Assembly (NCBI GenBank): GCA_947172415.1
Contig: OX359194.1
Coordinates: 4,092,001-4,156,000 of the forward strand
Length of the DNA: 64,000 nt
Source: Chondrosia reniformis
Lineage: Eukaryota > Porifera > Demospongiae > Chondrillida > Chondrillidae
Direction of reading: 5' to 3'
In this document: positions 21,543 through 33,074 of the stretch, one piece after another
Position numbering within the stretch: position 1 is the stretch's first letter
Layout: each line of letters opens with the position of its first letter
Translations under genes and position numbers: made by a program
Notes under the pieces: generated by a model
What the model was told of the DNA's origin: nothing
Database searches by the model: none
The model's input: the letters and a program-made list of their open reading frames with translations, nothing else

Positions 21543-23470
21543 ACTGGTGGTGTGTACTAGTTGTATGTACTAGTTGAATGTACGATTAACTAGTTGTATG
21601 TAGTAGTTTTATGTACTAGTAACTAGTTCTATGTACTAATTGTATGTACTCGTTACAATTTGAATGAACTAGCTGTACGTAATAGTTGTATGTACTAGTT
21701 GTACGCACTATTACTAGATATATCTACTAGTTGTAGGTACTAGTTTTTTGTAATTGTTGTATGTACTAGTTATATATACTAGCTGTATGTACTAGTTGTA
21801 TGTTGTAGATGTACGTACTAGTTGTGTGTACTAGTTGAATGTACGATTAACTAGTTGTTTGTAGTAGTTTTATGTACTAGTAACTAGTTCTATGTACTAA
21901 TTGTATGTACTCGTTACAATTTGAATGAACTAGCTGTACGTAATAGTTGTATGTACTAGTTGTACGTACTATTACTAGATATATCTACTAGTTGTAGGTA
22001 CTAGTTTTATGTAATTGTTGTATGTACTAGTTATATATACTAGCTGTATGTACTAGTTGTATGTTGTAGATGTACGTACTAGTTGTATGTTGTAGATGTA
22101 CGTACTAGTTGTATGTACTAGTTGTATGGACTAGTTGTATGTACTAATTGTAAGTACTAGTTATAGGTACTAGTTGTAAATACTAGTTGTATGTTTTAGT
22201 TGTCTGTACCAGTTGTATAAACTAGTTGTATGCGCTAATTGTACGTACCAGTTGTATGTAGCATATAGTTGTATGTACTAGTTGTATACACTAGTTGTAC
22301 TTACAAGTTGTATGTACAAGTTGTATGTAGTAGTTGTATACTCTAGTCCTATGTACTAGTTGTAGCACTAGTTGTATGTAGTGGTTGAATGTACGAATTT
22401 TATGTACTATTTGTATGTACATAGTTGTATGTACTAGTTGTATGTACTAGTTGTAAGTACAAGTTGTATGTAAAAGTTGTTTGAACTTGTTTTATGTACT
22501 AGTTGTTTGCACTAGTTGAATGTATAAGTTGTATGTATTAGTTGTACGAACTAGCTGTATGAACTGGTTGATTGTACTAGTTTTATGTACTGGTTTTATG
22601 TACTAGTTGTATTTACGAGTTTTATGTATTAGTTGGATGTAGTATTTCAATATACTAGTTTTATGTGTATGTTGTAGTTGTAGGGTCCAGTTGTATGTAC
22701 TAATTGTAGTACTAGTTGTATATAGTTCTTGTATGTACGAATTGTATGTACTAGTTGTATGCACTAATTACCTGAACTAGTTGTATATACTAGTTGGACT
22801 TTCACTTGTATGTACTAGTTGTAAGTACTAGTTGTACATACAAGTTGTATGTACTAATTGTATACTCTAGTTCTATGTACTAGTTGTTGTTATAGTTGCA
22901 TATACTAGTGGTATGTATAAGTTGTAAGTACTAGTTGTATGTACTAGTTGTATATACTATATGCATTTACTAATTCTATCTGCTAGTTCTATGTACTAGT
23001 TGTAGTACTAGTTTAAAGTAATAGTTGTATATACTACTTTTATGTATATACTAGTTGCATGTACTAGTTGAATGTACTAGTTGTATGTTCTAGTGTAATG
23101 TACTAGTTGTATGTCGGAGTTATATTTACTAGTTGTATATACTAGTTGTATTTATTAGCTGCTGAAATTATTTGAAAGTACTCGTTGTATGTATAAGTTG
23201 TATGTACTAGTTGTATATACTAGTTATATGCACTAGATGTATGTACTCGTTGAAGGTACTAGTTATATGTACCGGTGGTATGTATCAGTTATCTGTACTA
23301 GTTCCAAGTACTAGTTGTATGTACTCGTTACTAGTTGATTGTACAAGTGGTATATACTAGTTGTATGTACTTGTTTTATGAAGTAGTTGTTTGTATTGGT
23401 TGTATATACTAGTTGTATGTGATAGTTATTTATTTACTAGATGTAGGTACTAGATGTGTGTTCTAGTTGT
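21543..23470 (+). repeat. 13-bp satellite array with a 261-bp duplication
   Basis: A block beginning TACGATTAACTAG at 21,581 is repeated at 21,842 (261 bp, twenty units plus one base) with few changes. No genes seen. Confidence 0.93.
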
Positions 23471-23945
23471 ATGTAAATGATGTAAATGCTACGGATATAG
23501 ATATATATATATACAGTACAAGTTACAATATACTAAGGTAATCTAATATAATATAATATAAATAAATTAATAATTAAATAATTCATATGGCTCCAAGAAA
23601 GGACCTAGAAACAAAATGGGCATATCATCATAAAGTTTAGGGTATAAAACTCATTTTAAATTAAGGGATTTTAGATTTAGGCCTCCGTTTCTTAGAAAAC
23701 GGAGGACAAAGTTTGCATATAAAAGGCCATAGGACTATAGAAAACTTATGGGAAATTTATATGCAAACCATGTGTTATATTGATAAAACTTTTCAGTTTG
23801 TCCGATAACTGTGAAATCAACATATATCATGGTACATGTGTATAAGAAACGTCTGGCGAAGTTTTGCGTAATTAAATGAGCAAAATAATCAAGATATAAT
23901 GAAGAATTCAAAGTTACGATTGCGGAAGCTGGTGATGTATTGTGA

Positions 23946-24137
23946 TGTTCTTCGAATGCGTCACCAACACCTTCGTATGTCGCTCGGTACACACATTTTG
24001 TGAATCTTGTGACGTTGCGAAAACGTAACCGCCTCGTTGCTAAAGAAGATCATCCTTTCGAGAACGGCTATGACAAGTCGACGCTCTCCTACGAGAAGGA
24101 GCTACCGAATAAGCGAGTTGTAGCGAAGGTTAGATAA
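23946..24137 (+). pseudogene. Coding-like fragment, no start, unknown
   Basis: An open frame of 63 codons between TGA (23,943) and TAA (24,135-24,137) without an ATG: SPTPSYVARYTHFVNLVTLR, KRNRLVAKEDHPFENGYDKS, TLSYEKELPNKRVVAKVR. The charged composition and high CpG content contrast with the AT-rich surroundings, suggesting a former exon. It overlaps the minus-strand 85-codon frame, and at most one of them is real. Function unknown. Confidence 0.25.
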
Positions 24138-24295
24138 AGCGTTTTTGTATACGTTCCCGTCAAGTTTGAGGCAGAGTTGTTCCTATATTGATGCGAAAGA
24201 CTGGATTCGTTTGGTCGACCATATTACTTTGGTAATTTAAGCTCTGTCTTCTCTTCTTATGTTATCTGTTAATATTTTTACTTGTCCATGTGTAG

Positions 24296-24485
24296 GAATA
24301 AGGAGTGTTTGTTGCGATCATTACGAGAGTAAAGCTTTGTTGAGTGTCAGCAACATGAATTTACTAATTTCCTATTTATACTGAATTGTATTCCCACTCC
24401 TCATATATTGCTGATGCATGAAGACCTCTGGGTCAAAACGTCCAGAATTAGTAAATTCATATTGCTGACTTTCAACTAGGCTTTA
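24296..24485 (+). mobile_element. Penelope-like fold-back terminal fragment, third subfamily
   Basis: Inverted arms (GTCAGCAACATGAATTTACT near 24,347 and AGTAAATTCATATTGCTGAC near 24,450) flank a loop with CTGATG, GAAGACC, GGGTC, AAAACGTC. This is the same order as the hammerhead core in the other PLE termini, but with three inserted bases after CTGATG and AAAAC for GAAAC. The layout mirrors 2,081-2,258. No coding part. Confidence 0.55.
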
Positions 24486-24600
24486 TTCTTATCCATGTTA
24501 GTACGTTTTCCATGTGTACTACATACAGTAACGAAATTGCTTATAGCGAATGTCTATAAGTATAGTGAAATACTTTGTTAGCTAATTACACTCAAATACA

Positions 24601-25270
24601 CTACACAGTGCAAGTTACTAGCAAATATATAAAATATTAAATTACAATCAAGTACTACACAGTACAAGTTACAAATTTAAGAGATCCAAGTGACTATGTA
24701 ATATTAAAATTACAATCAAGTACTAGCTACACAGTGCAAGTTACAAATTTAAAGAGATCCAAGTGACCCCTAGGATAATCAGTATTTTAAACAGTAAAAG
24801 ACTTTAGTCACACTAGTACTGTTGCAGGCTTTGAAATCCTCAACCACTGCATAGAGAGTAGTAGTTGATACAGATCATCCAATTGCAAGGTAGAACACAT
24901 GGCCTACTAATTACCTTTTCACACCTTAGTATAGACTGAAGATGATGCATCTGCATGCCATATATCAACAAAGGCTCCAGTATTAAAGGGGTCTCAGCTA
25001 ATAACCACAGCAGATTTGATTTGCCTTGTGAGGGAGCTAAGAACACCGACGGTTGGTTGCATGCATTGGCATAATCAACAGGGTTAGAGACCATTTTGTA
25101 ACTTGTACACAAGGGACATAAAAGGCCAAGGCCTTTATATAGAATATGATGTTACATAGTCACTTGGATCTCTTAAATTTGTAACTTGTCCTGTGTAGCT
25201 AGTACTTGATTGTAATTTTAATATTACATAGTCACTTGGATCTCTTAAATTTGTAACTTGTACTGTGTAG
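24601..25270. mobile_element. Fold-back MITE with tandem sub-repeats in its inverted ends
   Basis: The left end has three tandem starts of a 54-72-bp motif (CTACACAGT(G/A)CAAGTTAC at 24,601, 24,655 and about 24,727). The right end (about 25,150-25,270) has two copies inverted, including GTCACTTGGATCTCTTAAAT. Total 670 bp. The interior lacks a recognisable gene. Tandem motifs inside both inverted ends are typical of Foldback-like elements. Target duplication not resolved. Confidence 0.65.
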
Positions 25271-25360
25271 TAATAGATATATACATACATACAGACGCAC
25301 GGTGAGACTGGCATACAGATTACTTGTCTCGCCTTCCGGCTCGGAAACCACTTATCTCTA

Positions 25361-25627
25361 CTAGTTCTATGCACTAGTTGTAAATACTAGTTGAACATAC
25401 AAATAACTAGTTGTATATATTTGTTGTATGTACCTATTCTATGTACTAGTTTTTGGTATAAGCTGTATGTACTAGTTGTTTTCACTAGTTTTATATACTT
25501 GTAGTTTGAACTAGTTGTATGTAGTTATATCTATTACTTGTATGTACCAGTTGTGTGTAATGTTTGTATGTACTAGTAATATTTACTAGTTGTAGTTACT
25601 AGTTGTATGTACTAGTTGTATGTACTC
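25361..25627 (+). repeat. 13-bp satellite array
   Basis: Degenerate plus-oriented units, no genes. Confidence 0.92.
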
Positions 25628-25845
25628 TCTTCCTTAGGGTAGAACATTGAACGAACGAAATGGACTTAAAAACCTTCCTAACTAAAACAATGTAACATAA
25701 AGCTTGTGCAAAAATTGACGGCCAACAAGAATCGATTTGAAATCAGTTTACCGGATATCCATGAGAAGGAGTCAAGTATTTCGAGTTTACTCAGGTCTCC
25801 TAGGGCCCCAAGAGTTTTTTAAACTCCAACTCTTTGTTTTTGTAT
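25628..25845 (-). mobile_element. Truncated copy of the small-ORF (MFYPKEEK) element
   Basis: Matches the 5' half of the elements at 50,265 and 58,018: CTTCCTTAGGGTAGAACATT (complement of the ORF start), about 110-bp leader, then the CAAGTATTTCGAGTTTAC...CTTTG hairpin. The ORF is cut after about six codons at the satellite boundary. Confidence 0.75.
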
Positions 25846-27050
25846 CTACTAATTTTAATTACCATTTGTAGTTACTAGTGTATGTATTAGTTGTATGTAG
25901 TAGTAACTAGTTGTATGTACTACTTGTATGTCCTCTTTGAATGTACTAGTTGTATGTACTAGTTCTATGTACTAATTGAATGTACTAGTTTTATGTACTA
26001 GTTGTACGAACTTGTTGTATAGGTGTTCTAGTGTGTAGTTTTTGCATTGGTTATATGAACCAATTGTATGTACTAGATGTATGTACTAGTTGTATGTACT
26101 AATTGTATGTAGTAGTGGTATCTACTAGTTATTCATTGCATGTACTAGTTATATAAACTAGTTGTATGTACTAGGTGTATTTACTAGTTGTATGTACTAG
26201 TAACTAGATATATGCACTAGTTGTGTGTAGTAGTTGTATATACTAATACTATATACTAGTTGTAAGTACTAATAAGTAGTTGCAAGTACTAGTTAAATGT
26301 AATAGTTGTATGAACTAGTTGTAGGTACTGGGTGTAGGTACTAGTAACAATCTGTATTTACTAATTGTATATACCAGTTGAATGTACTAGTTTTAAGTTA
26401 TTATATGTACTAGTTGTATGTACTAGTTGTGTGAAATTGTTGAATGTACTAGTTGTTTAGAACTGGTTGTATGTAATTATATGTACTACTTGTATGTACT
26501 AGTTGTGTGAAATTTGTGTATGAACTAGTTATATTTACTAGTTGTAGTTACTAATTGTATGTACTAGTTGTATGTACTAGTAACTAGATATATGCACTAG
26601 TATGTAGTAGTTGTATGTACTAATGGTATGTAATAGTTGTAAGTACTAGTACGTAGTTGCATGTACTAGTTATATGTAACAGTTGTATGAAGGAGTTGTA
26701 GGTACTAGGTGTAGGTACTAGTAACAATCTGTATATACTAATTGTATATACCAGTTGAATGTATATACTAGTTTTAATTAATAATCTGTACTAGTTGTAT
26801 GTACTAGTTGTGTGAAATTGTTGTATGCACTAGTTATATATACAAGTTGGGTGCAATTGTTCTATGTACTAGTTATATGTACCAGTTGAATGTACTAGTT
26901 TTAAGTAATTATATGTACTAGTTGTATGTACTAGTTGTGTGAAATTGTTGAATGTACTAGTTGTTTAGAACTGGTTGTATGTAATTATATGTACTACTTG
27001 TATGTACTAGTTGTGTGAAATTTGTGTATGAACTAGTTATATTTACAAGT
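25846..27050 (+). repeat. 13-bp satellite with ~505-bp higher-order repeat
   Basis: A block with TGTGTGAAATTTGTGTATGA and TAACTAGATATATGCACTAG recurs with a period near 505 bp (about 26,549, then continuing after the LINE at about 31,018, and again near 31,523). The LINE copy at 27,051 interrupts one such unit. Confidence 0.92.
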
Positions 27051-30000
27051 TGTCTGGACCGAGGAAATGGTTAGGGCACTAATTGATTGCTTTGAGCGAT
27101 CTGAACCCAAAAGAGGTGGCTATCAAAAGCGTTTAGAGCGGGAATGGCTGAGCAAATACCCACATTTGCCTCAGACCGGTCGAACCCTTGCCTTCCAAGC
27201 CAAAAGGAGCTTGGTAGGAGACGGAGTACTGCAAGTAACGGGTAGCCGAGATTTAGATTTGGTTAATGATGCACCGCAAGGTGCCTCTAGAAGGAGAAGG
27301 ATCCAAGGGGTGATCTGGAACCTTCAGAGGGATAATATCCTCATGGAGCTCTACCGAGAAAGTAAGCCCATGGAAAAGGGGTATGCCGAGCGGTTGTACC
27401 AGGCTTGGAATGCTAAAATGCCAGACCATAAAACCACAAAGGTAGTGCTAACTACGAGAATTAGTAGAATCCGAAGAGGTCAAGGTCTCTCGAGACTAAA
27501 CCTTATGGAACTTGACTATTGTGGTTTAGCCACCCTAACTGAGACTGTGGAGGAAGGTGTGGGAGCCCAGGGGCAGGGGGAGCTTCACCAAGTTCAGGCT
27601 GTGACTGATCAAAATGGTGAGCTGCCTGCAGCCCCTGTTGAAACTCCTACAAATGATCATCCTAGTCCCAGGACAAGTGGAAATGATCAACTGATGCAAC
27701 TTTTAGGCAAAGCAAAAAATGCCTGTCTCTGAAAGAAACCTGGAGATTTCTCTGATAGAAAACCCTGGGGGGCAGTGCGGTTCAACCATGGCACTGCTTC
27801 AGGAGGCCAATGATTGGGTGGAGAAAGAGTGGCAGGAAGGCCCTAGGTCAGCCTGGCACCTGAACTGCCTAGTCTACTCTGTTGCTATGGCTGTGAGGGG
27901 AAAAACAACCTACGAATCGCAGCCATGCAACCAGGGAAGGAAATCAGATAATCAGAAGGGAAGTAAGAGACAGGAAGGTCACATAAGTGACAGGAAGGCC
28001 AAAGGCCTTAGGTTTAGAAGACTGCTTGCCTGGTTGGATGTGGAAATAGCGCGTCAACAGAATAATAATCCTATGACCAAACGCCAGAAAGTACTCCAAA
28101 GAAAGCTTAGGAAGGAGTTCCATTCATTAAACCTGAATGTGCTGATCAGAGCTCGGGAACAGACACTGGGGAAACTCAGGGTCTGGACCCTACAAGAGCG
28201 AAGATCGGCTGAACGCAGGAAATTCCAGGAACAAAACCACCTTTGGAATACCCAAAGGAAGTTCCGGATGAATGGCAATGTTCCAACCTCCAATGAAGCT
28301 CCCTCAATTGAGGTAGTAAGAGACTTTTGGACAAAGATTGTAGGTACTGTTGGTAAGGTCAACAAAGACGACCCAGGGGTGAAAGAATGGCTAAAGGAAA
28401 CCAAAAAGAGGGTGGGTAGAACCTCCTCTGAAGGTCCCGATAGCATTGATGAGACCAAACTGAGGAAAGCCTTGAAAAAGGCAAAAAGCTGGTCAGCCCC
28501 TGGGCCGGATGGCATCCACACTTTTTGGTGGAAAGCACTCCCCTCTGCACAGTCTGCCTTGGCAGATGTACTACGGAGGGTGGTGAGCGGAGATCTGTCA
28601 GTCCCAGACTGGCTTACAAGGGGTCGCACTCTACTCATCCCCAAAAAGGGTGACCCGAAAAGTGCGGCCAACTACCGACCACTTACACCTACACTAATGA
28701 TCTTTTACCTATGGCTCAACGAGCCATGAGAAAAGGGAGGTGGGGCTGTGTGGACTGTCTACTGCTGGATCAATCAATCGGTCTAGATGCCAAAATTATG
28801 GGCAAGCCACATAGTGTGGCATGGATCGATTATGAGAAGGCATATGACAGAGTCCCTCACAAGTGGGTGATGAAGGTGCTAAAAACCATCAGGTGCCCAG
28901 GTTGGATCCGGAGGTCTATAGAGCTCTTCTCCAAACACTGGGCTACTGTGCTTGAGTTGAGGACCGTGGGGAAGGTGGTTAGGAGCACCCCTGTTAAATA
29001 TAACAGGGGACTCTTCCAAGGAGACTCCTTATCGCCACTCCTCTTTTGTCTGGCCATAGCTCCCATATCCCAAGTTCTTAACACAACCAAGGGATATACC
29101 CTCTGGCATAATGGGGAAAGGAACACCATGTCACACTTGCTGTACATGAATGACCTTAAGATATATACTGGAGGGCCTGATAAACTCAGGGAAGCCATGG
29201 AATGTGTGGAGAAAACCTCAAATGCCATTGGCATGAGGTTTGGAGTGAGAAAGTGTGGAACAGCTCACATGCAAAAGGGGAAAGTTCTGGCTGGCCCAGA
29301 CAACCCTGAACGCAGTGAAGAATCCATAAGGAGCCTTGAAAAAGGTACTACCTATAAGTACCTAGGGCTAGAACAACTGTTTGATGTAGATGACAGCAAG
29401 ATCAAAGCTTGCTTGATCAATGAATTGAGGAGGAGACTCCACAAAGTGTGGGGCTCTCACCTCAATGGTAAGAATGCTGCAGAAGCCTCTAACATGTTGT
29501 GTGCCTCTCTATTGAGATACTCTTACCCAGTTTTGAAGTGGACTCAAAGTGAGCTTCCAAAACTGGACCGAATGGTGAGAAAGATCATGAGAAAGTACCA
29601 GTATCATCACTATAACTCTGCCATTGAGAGAGTGAATTTGCCTCGCTCTCAAGGTGGTAGAGGGCTCTGTAGTTTTCCTTTGGATCACGACAGGGCTGTT
29701 GTGAATCTGGCAAGATACCTCCATACTGCCAATGATCCACTCATAGCTGTTGTGGTTAAACACCAAAAGTGGCTGGAGTGCTCAAAGCAGAGGAGGACTG
29801 TCTTGAAAGAAGCCAGATTGATACTGAGAAGCCACGGAATAGAACTAGAACCGGAAATGTGGCTGAAGACAGATCCCTCACAAAATAGTGTAAGAGAATG
29901 GAGGAGAGTGGCACGTGAGCTCTGGGAGGCTCAGACTGAAAGGTTAAAAAGTAACCTAGCCGAAAAGTCTCACCAGGGCTCATACCACAGACAAGTCACA

Positions 30001-31012
30001 AATAGGGAGTCTTATGTGTGGCTTTCTGAGGGGAGACTCAGACCTCAAACTGAGGCTCTGATTCTCGCAGCCCAAGATGATGTGCTGCACACTAGGTGGT
30101 ACCAAAATAGGATTCTGAAAAATTCTAGCCTCCTAATGTGCAGAGAATGTGGCAAGGCTATGGAAACGGTCAAACACATACTAAACATGTGTGAGCCCAA
30201 GGGATTTTCTCTCTACAAAGAGAGACATGACCGGGCAATACTGATAGTGTTGTGGAGACGGTTGAAAGAATATGGATTCAAGCAGGAAGAGCCCTGGTAC
30301 CAACTAGAAGCAAAACCAGTCTATGAGAATAGGTCTGTCAAAATCTTGTGGGATCCTAGTATCCCTACAGATGATGAAATGACAGAAAGAAGGCCAGACT
30401 TAGTGGTTGAGGATCGGCTATGTAAGTCCATCTTCATTATTGAGATGTCAGTTCCTACTGACAGCAATATTAATGGAAGATGGCAAGAGAAGTTCCAAAA
30501 GTACCAGAAGCTGGCAGCTGATATGAGGAAACAATTTAGGGGCTACCGAATTAAGGTAGTCCCGATGATAATTGGTGCTTTGGGGACAGTGGACACGCTC
30601 CTGGAAGACCTTAGGGGAATTCCAAAGCTGTCAAAAAGTGCAGTAGAAGTGATGAGAGCCATGCAGAGAACTGTTCTCTGTTTGGCTGTGAGGATATTGA
30701 GGCGACATCTATCTGTTGAGGGATTGGGGCCTGGACGATAAGTAGTCCTGTCCCAGTCCTTGCCTGTCGACCTCTGGAAAGCAGTGGTGGATTGGTGTAT
30801 GGAGGTACTCCCTCCTATTATGACGGTCAACTTTGGCCCGACGTGCACCCATCTGCTGCTGTCGGAGGAGGAAAAGCCGAGGCTTCTGGCTAAAAACCCA
30901 AAGAAAGGAAAACATAACTGACTGAGGGTTGTCCAAGCCAGATACTCCTTGCTTTAGTACACTAAGGCAAGAAGTAACAAGGTTCTCCGTTAAGGCTTTT
31001 GTTTTTCAAGTA
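27051..31012 (+). mobile_element. RLE-type LINE (R2/R4-like), copy A, 5'-truncated and decayed
   Basis: Begins at TGGACCGAGGAAATGG, about 330 bp inside the element relative to copy B, and ends with the same 3' untranslated region and TTAAGGCTTTTGTTTTTCAA terminus. The satellite immediately downstream is the same as that downstream of copy B, base for base over dozens of positions, so A and B are related by segmental duplication and not by two insertions. Confidence 0.9.
27067..30741 (+). pseudogene. RLE-LINE ORF, copy A, inactivated
   Basis: Closely matches the intact ORF of copy B but carries four visible defects. A CGA-to-TGA stop lies at about 27,730 (after GKAKNACL). An 8-bp deletion follows near 27,788 (A lacks TTGATACG). 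A 61-bp deletion near 28,680 removes RT residues equivalent to PIACLNTMYKAVTAYIASEL. The RT active site reads YMND instead of YMDD near 29,145-29,156. The two deletions sum to 69 bp, so the frame is restored downstream and the second half (QRAMRKGRWG... to stop at 30,739-30,741) is open, including the CCHC knuckle and nuclease-like region. Loss of the catalytic Asp means no RT activity even if read-through occurred. Confidence 0.9.
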
Positions 31013-32730
31013 GTTACTAATTGTATGTACTAGTTGTATGTACTAGTAACTAGATATATGCACTAGTATGTAGTAGTTGTATGTACTAATGGTATGTAAT
31101 AGTTGTAAGTACTAGTACGTAGTAGCATGTACTAGTTATATGTAACAGGTGTATGAAGGAGTTGTAGGTACTAGGTGTAGGTACTAGTGACAATCTGTAT
31201 TTACTAATTGTAAATACCAGTTGAATGTATATACTAGTTTTAATTAATAATATGTACTAGTTGTATGTACTAGTTGTGTGAAATTGTTGTATGCACTAGT
31301 TATATATACAAGTTATGTGCAATTGTTCTATGTACTAGTTATATGTACCAGTTGAATGTACTAGTTTTAAGTAATTATATGTACTAGTTGTATGTACTAG
31401 TTGTGTGAAATTGTTGAATGTACTAGTTTAGTGAACTAGTTGTATGTAATTATATGTACTACTTGTATGTACTAGTTGTGTGAAATTTGTGTATGAACTA
31501 GTTATATTTACTAGTTGTAGTTACTAATTGTATGTACTAGTTGTATGTACTAGTAACTAGATATATGCAATAGTTGTATGTAGTAGTTGTATGTACTAAT
31601 GGTATGTAATAGTTGTAAGTACTAGTACGTAGTTGAATGTACTAGTATTATGTAATAGTTGTATGAAGGAGTTGTAGGTACTAGGTGTAGGTACTAGTAA
31701 CAATCTGTATTTACAAATTGTATATACCAGTTGAATGTATTGTTGTATGTATATTAGTTTTAATTTATAATATGTACTAGTTGTATGTACTAGTTGTGTG
31801 AAGTTGTTGTATGTACTAGTTATATATACTAGTTGTGTGAAATTGTTGTATGTACTAGTTATATGTACTAGTTATATGTACTAGTTGTATGTACTAGTTG
31901 TGTGAAATTTGTGTATGAACTAGTTATATTTACTAGTTGTAGTTACTAGTTGTATGTACTATTTCTATGTACTCTTTGTATGTACTAGTCATATGTACTT
32001 GTTGAATGTACTAGTTGTATATATCTTCTGGTCAGTGGTTGTATGTACTAGTTATATCTACTAGTTGTAAGTACTAGCTGTTGTACCAGTGGTAGGTACT
32101 AATTGTATGTACTAGTAACAATCTGTATTTATTAGTTGTATAGACTAATTGTATGCACTAGGTTTATGTATTTATACATACCAGTTGTATGTACTAGTGG
32201 TGTGTAATTTTTGTATGTACTAGTTAAATGTACTAGTTGTATGTACTAGCTGTATGTACTAGTTGTATGTACTAGTTGTTTGTACTAGTTGTATGTACTA
32301 GTTGTATGTACTAGTTGAATGTGTGTAATATTTGTATCTACTACTTATAATTACTAGTTGCAGTTACCAGTTGTGTGTACTAGTTCTGTATAGAAGTGAT
32401 TAGTTTTATGTATTCCTTGTATGGACTATTTGTATGTACTATTTGTATGTACTAGTTATATATACAGGTTATATGTACTAGTACTATGTCCTAGTTGTAG
32501 TACTAGTTGTCAGTACTACATAGTTGTATGTACTGGTAGTATATACCAAATTTTATGTACCAGTTGTCTCTACTTGTTGTATTTACTAGTTGTATGTACT
32601 AGTTGTATATGGTTAAATATATGTACTTGTTGTATATACTAGTGTATGCAATTAATGTATGAACTAGTTATATGTAATAGTTGTATATACTAGTTGTATG
32701 TACTAATTGTATGTACTAGTTATATGTACT
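31013..32730 (+). repeat. 13-bp satellite, duplicated with the LINE
   Basis: The part from about 31,540 to 32,730 is repeated at about 37,109-38,300 (shift 5,569-5,571 bp) with only a few substitutions. One extra ~505-bp higher-order unit is present here compared with the copy-B side. Apparent 73-codon frames (MDYLYVLFVCTSYIY...) at 32,421, 37,992 and 42,555 are satellite. Confidence 0.92.
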
Positions 32731-32731
32731 G

Positions 32732-32847
32732 GGAATTGGAGGCTGTGGTTCCGAGCTGACAAGAGGATGGGTATTGTCCAGTTCAACCCCCCGACGGAGC
32801 AGGGTGCTTAGCCCTTCATGTGGCATCCTGTGGCTAAATCAGCCTCC
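32732..32847 (+). ncRNA. Candidate HDV-like pseudoknot at the LINE 5' end
   Basis: Pairings in HDV-ribozyme order: GGAGGCT (32,738-32,744) with AGCCTCC (32,841-32,847) as P2; AGGATG (32,764-32,769) with CATCCT (32,824-32,829) as P4; and GCTAAAT between P4' and P2', where the catalytic C is expected. GGAATT (32,732-32,737) can pair with GGTTCC (32,747-32,752) as P1, with two G-T wobbles. A clear P3 is missing, which weakens the case. R2-type elements are known to carry such ribozymes at their 5' ends. Speculative here. Confidence 0.3.
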
Positions 32848-33074
32848 CTGTCAGTATGGGCTAACCCCCCGTCTGGCAGCTACACTGGGTTACGTTACGT
32901 CATGAGAATAACAATTTTCAAGACAGGCTGTGGCCTAGGTGCACCAGTGGTGAAGAAAACCCTGGGTCAACCAGAATAGGTGATTCCACTGGTGCCTCAC
33001 AGGTAGATGTACCTGAATGTAATAACCCTTCTTCGGTCCCCGTGACGGGCCAACCAGCCCTATGGACCGAGGAA

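Larger units (their letters stand above)
23471..25360. other. Composite non-satellite island
   Basis: About 1.9 kb without satellite units. It holds AT-rich sequence with a (TA)n run near 23,505, a small CCTCCGTTT...AAACGGAGG hairpin near 23,683, a CpG-rich stretch (about 23,930-24,170), a PLE-like fold-back (24,296-24,485), a fold-back MITE (24,601-25,270) and about 90 bp of unassigned sequence. CAGTACAAGTTACA near 23,512 resembles the MITE termini, so the MITE family may once have spanned more of the island. A minus-strand 85-codon frame at 23,735-23,992 is unrecognised. Confidence 0.6.

Noticed and set aside
23735-23992. 85-codon minus-strand frame (MYRATYEGVGDAFEEHH...)
   Set aside because: Unrecognised, and overlaps a more protein-like plus-strand frame. 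Not strong enough to list as a gene.
32421-32642. Repeated 73-codon frames rich in VLVVCTSCMY at 32,421, 37,992 and 42,555 (also 10,541, 14,680, 49,513)
   Set aside because: They are the 13-bp satellite read where its TAG codon is mutated. Conservation between copies reflects duplicated DNA, not coding.
33042-33044. GTG as the start codon of the long LINE ORF
   Set aside because: No reason to single out this GTG in a eukaryote. The frame is open further upstream. The first ATG is used for coordinates and the upstream extension is described separately.
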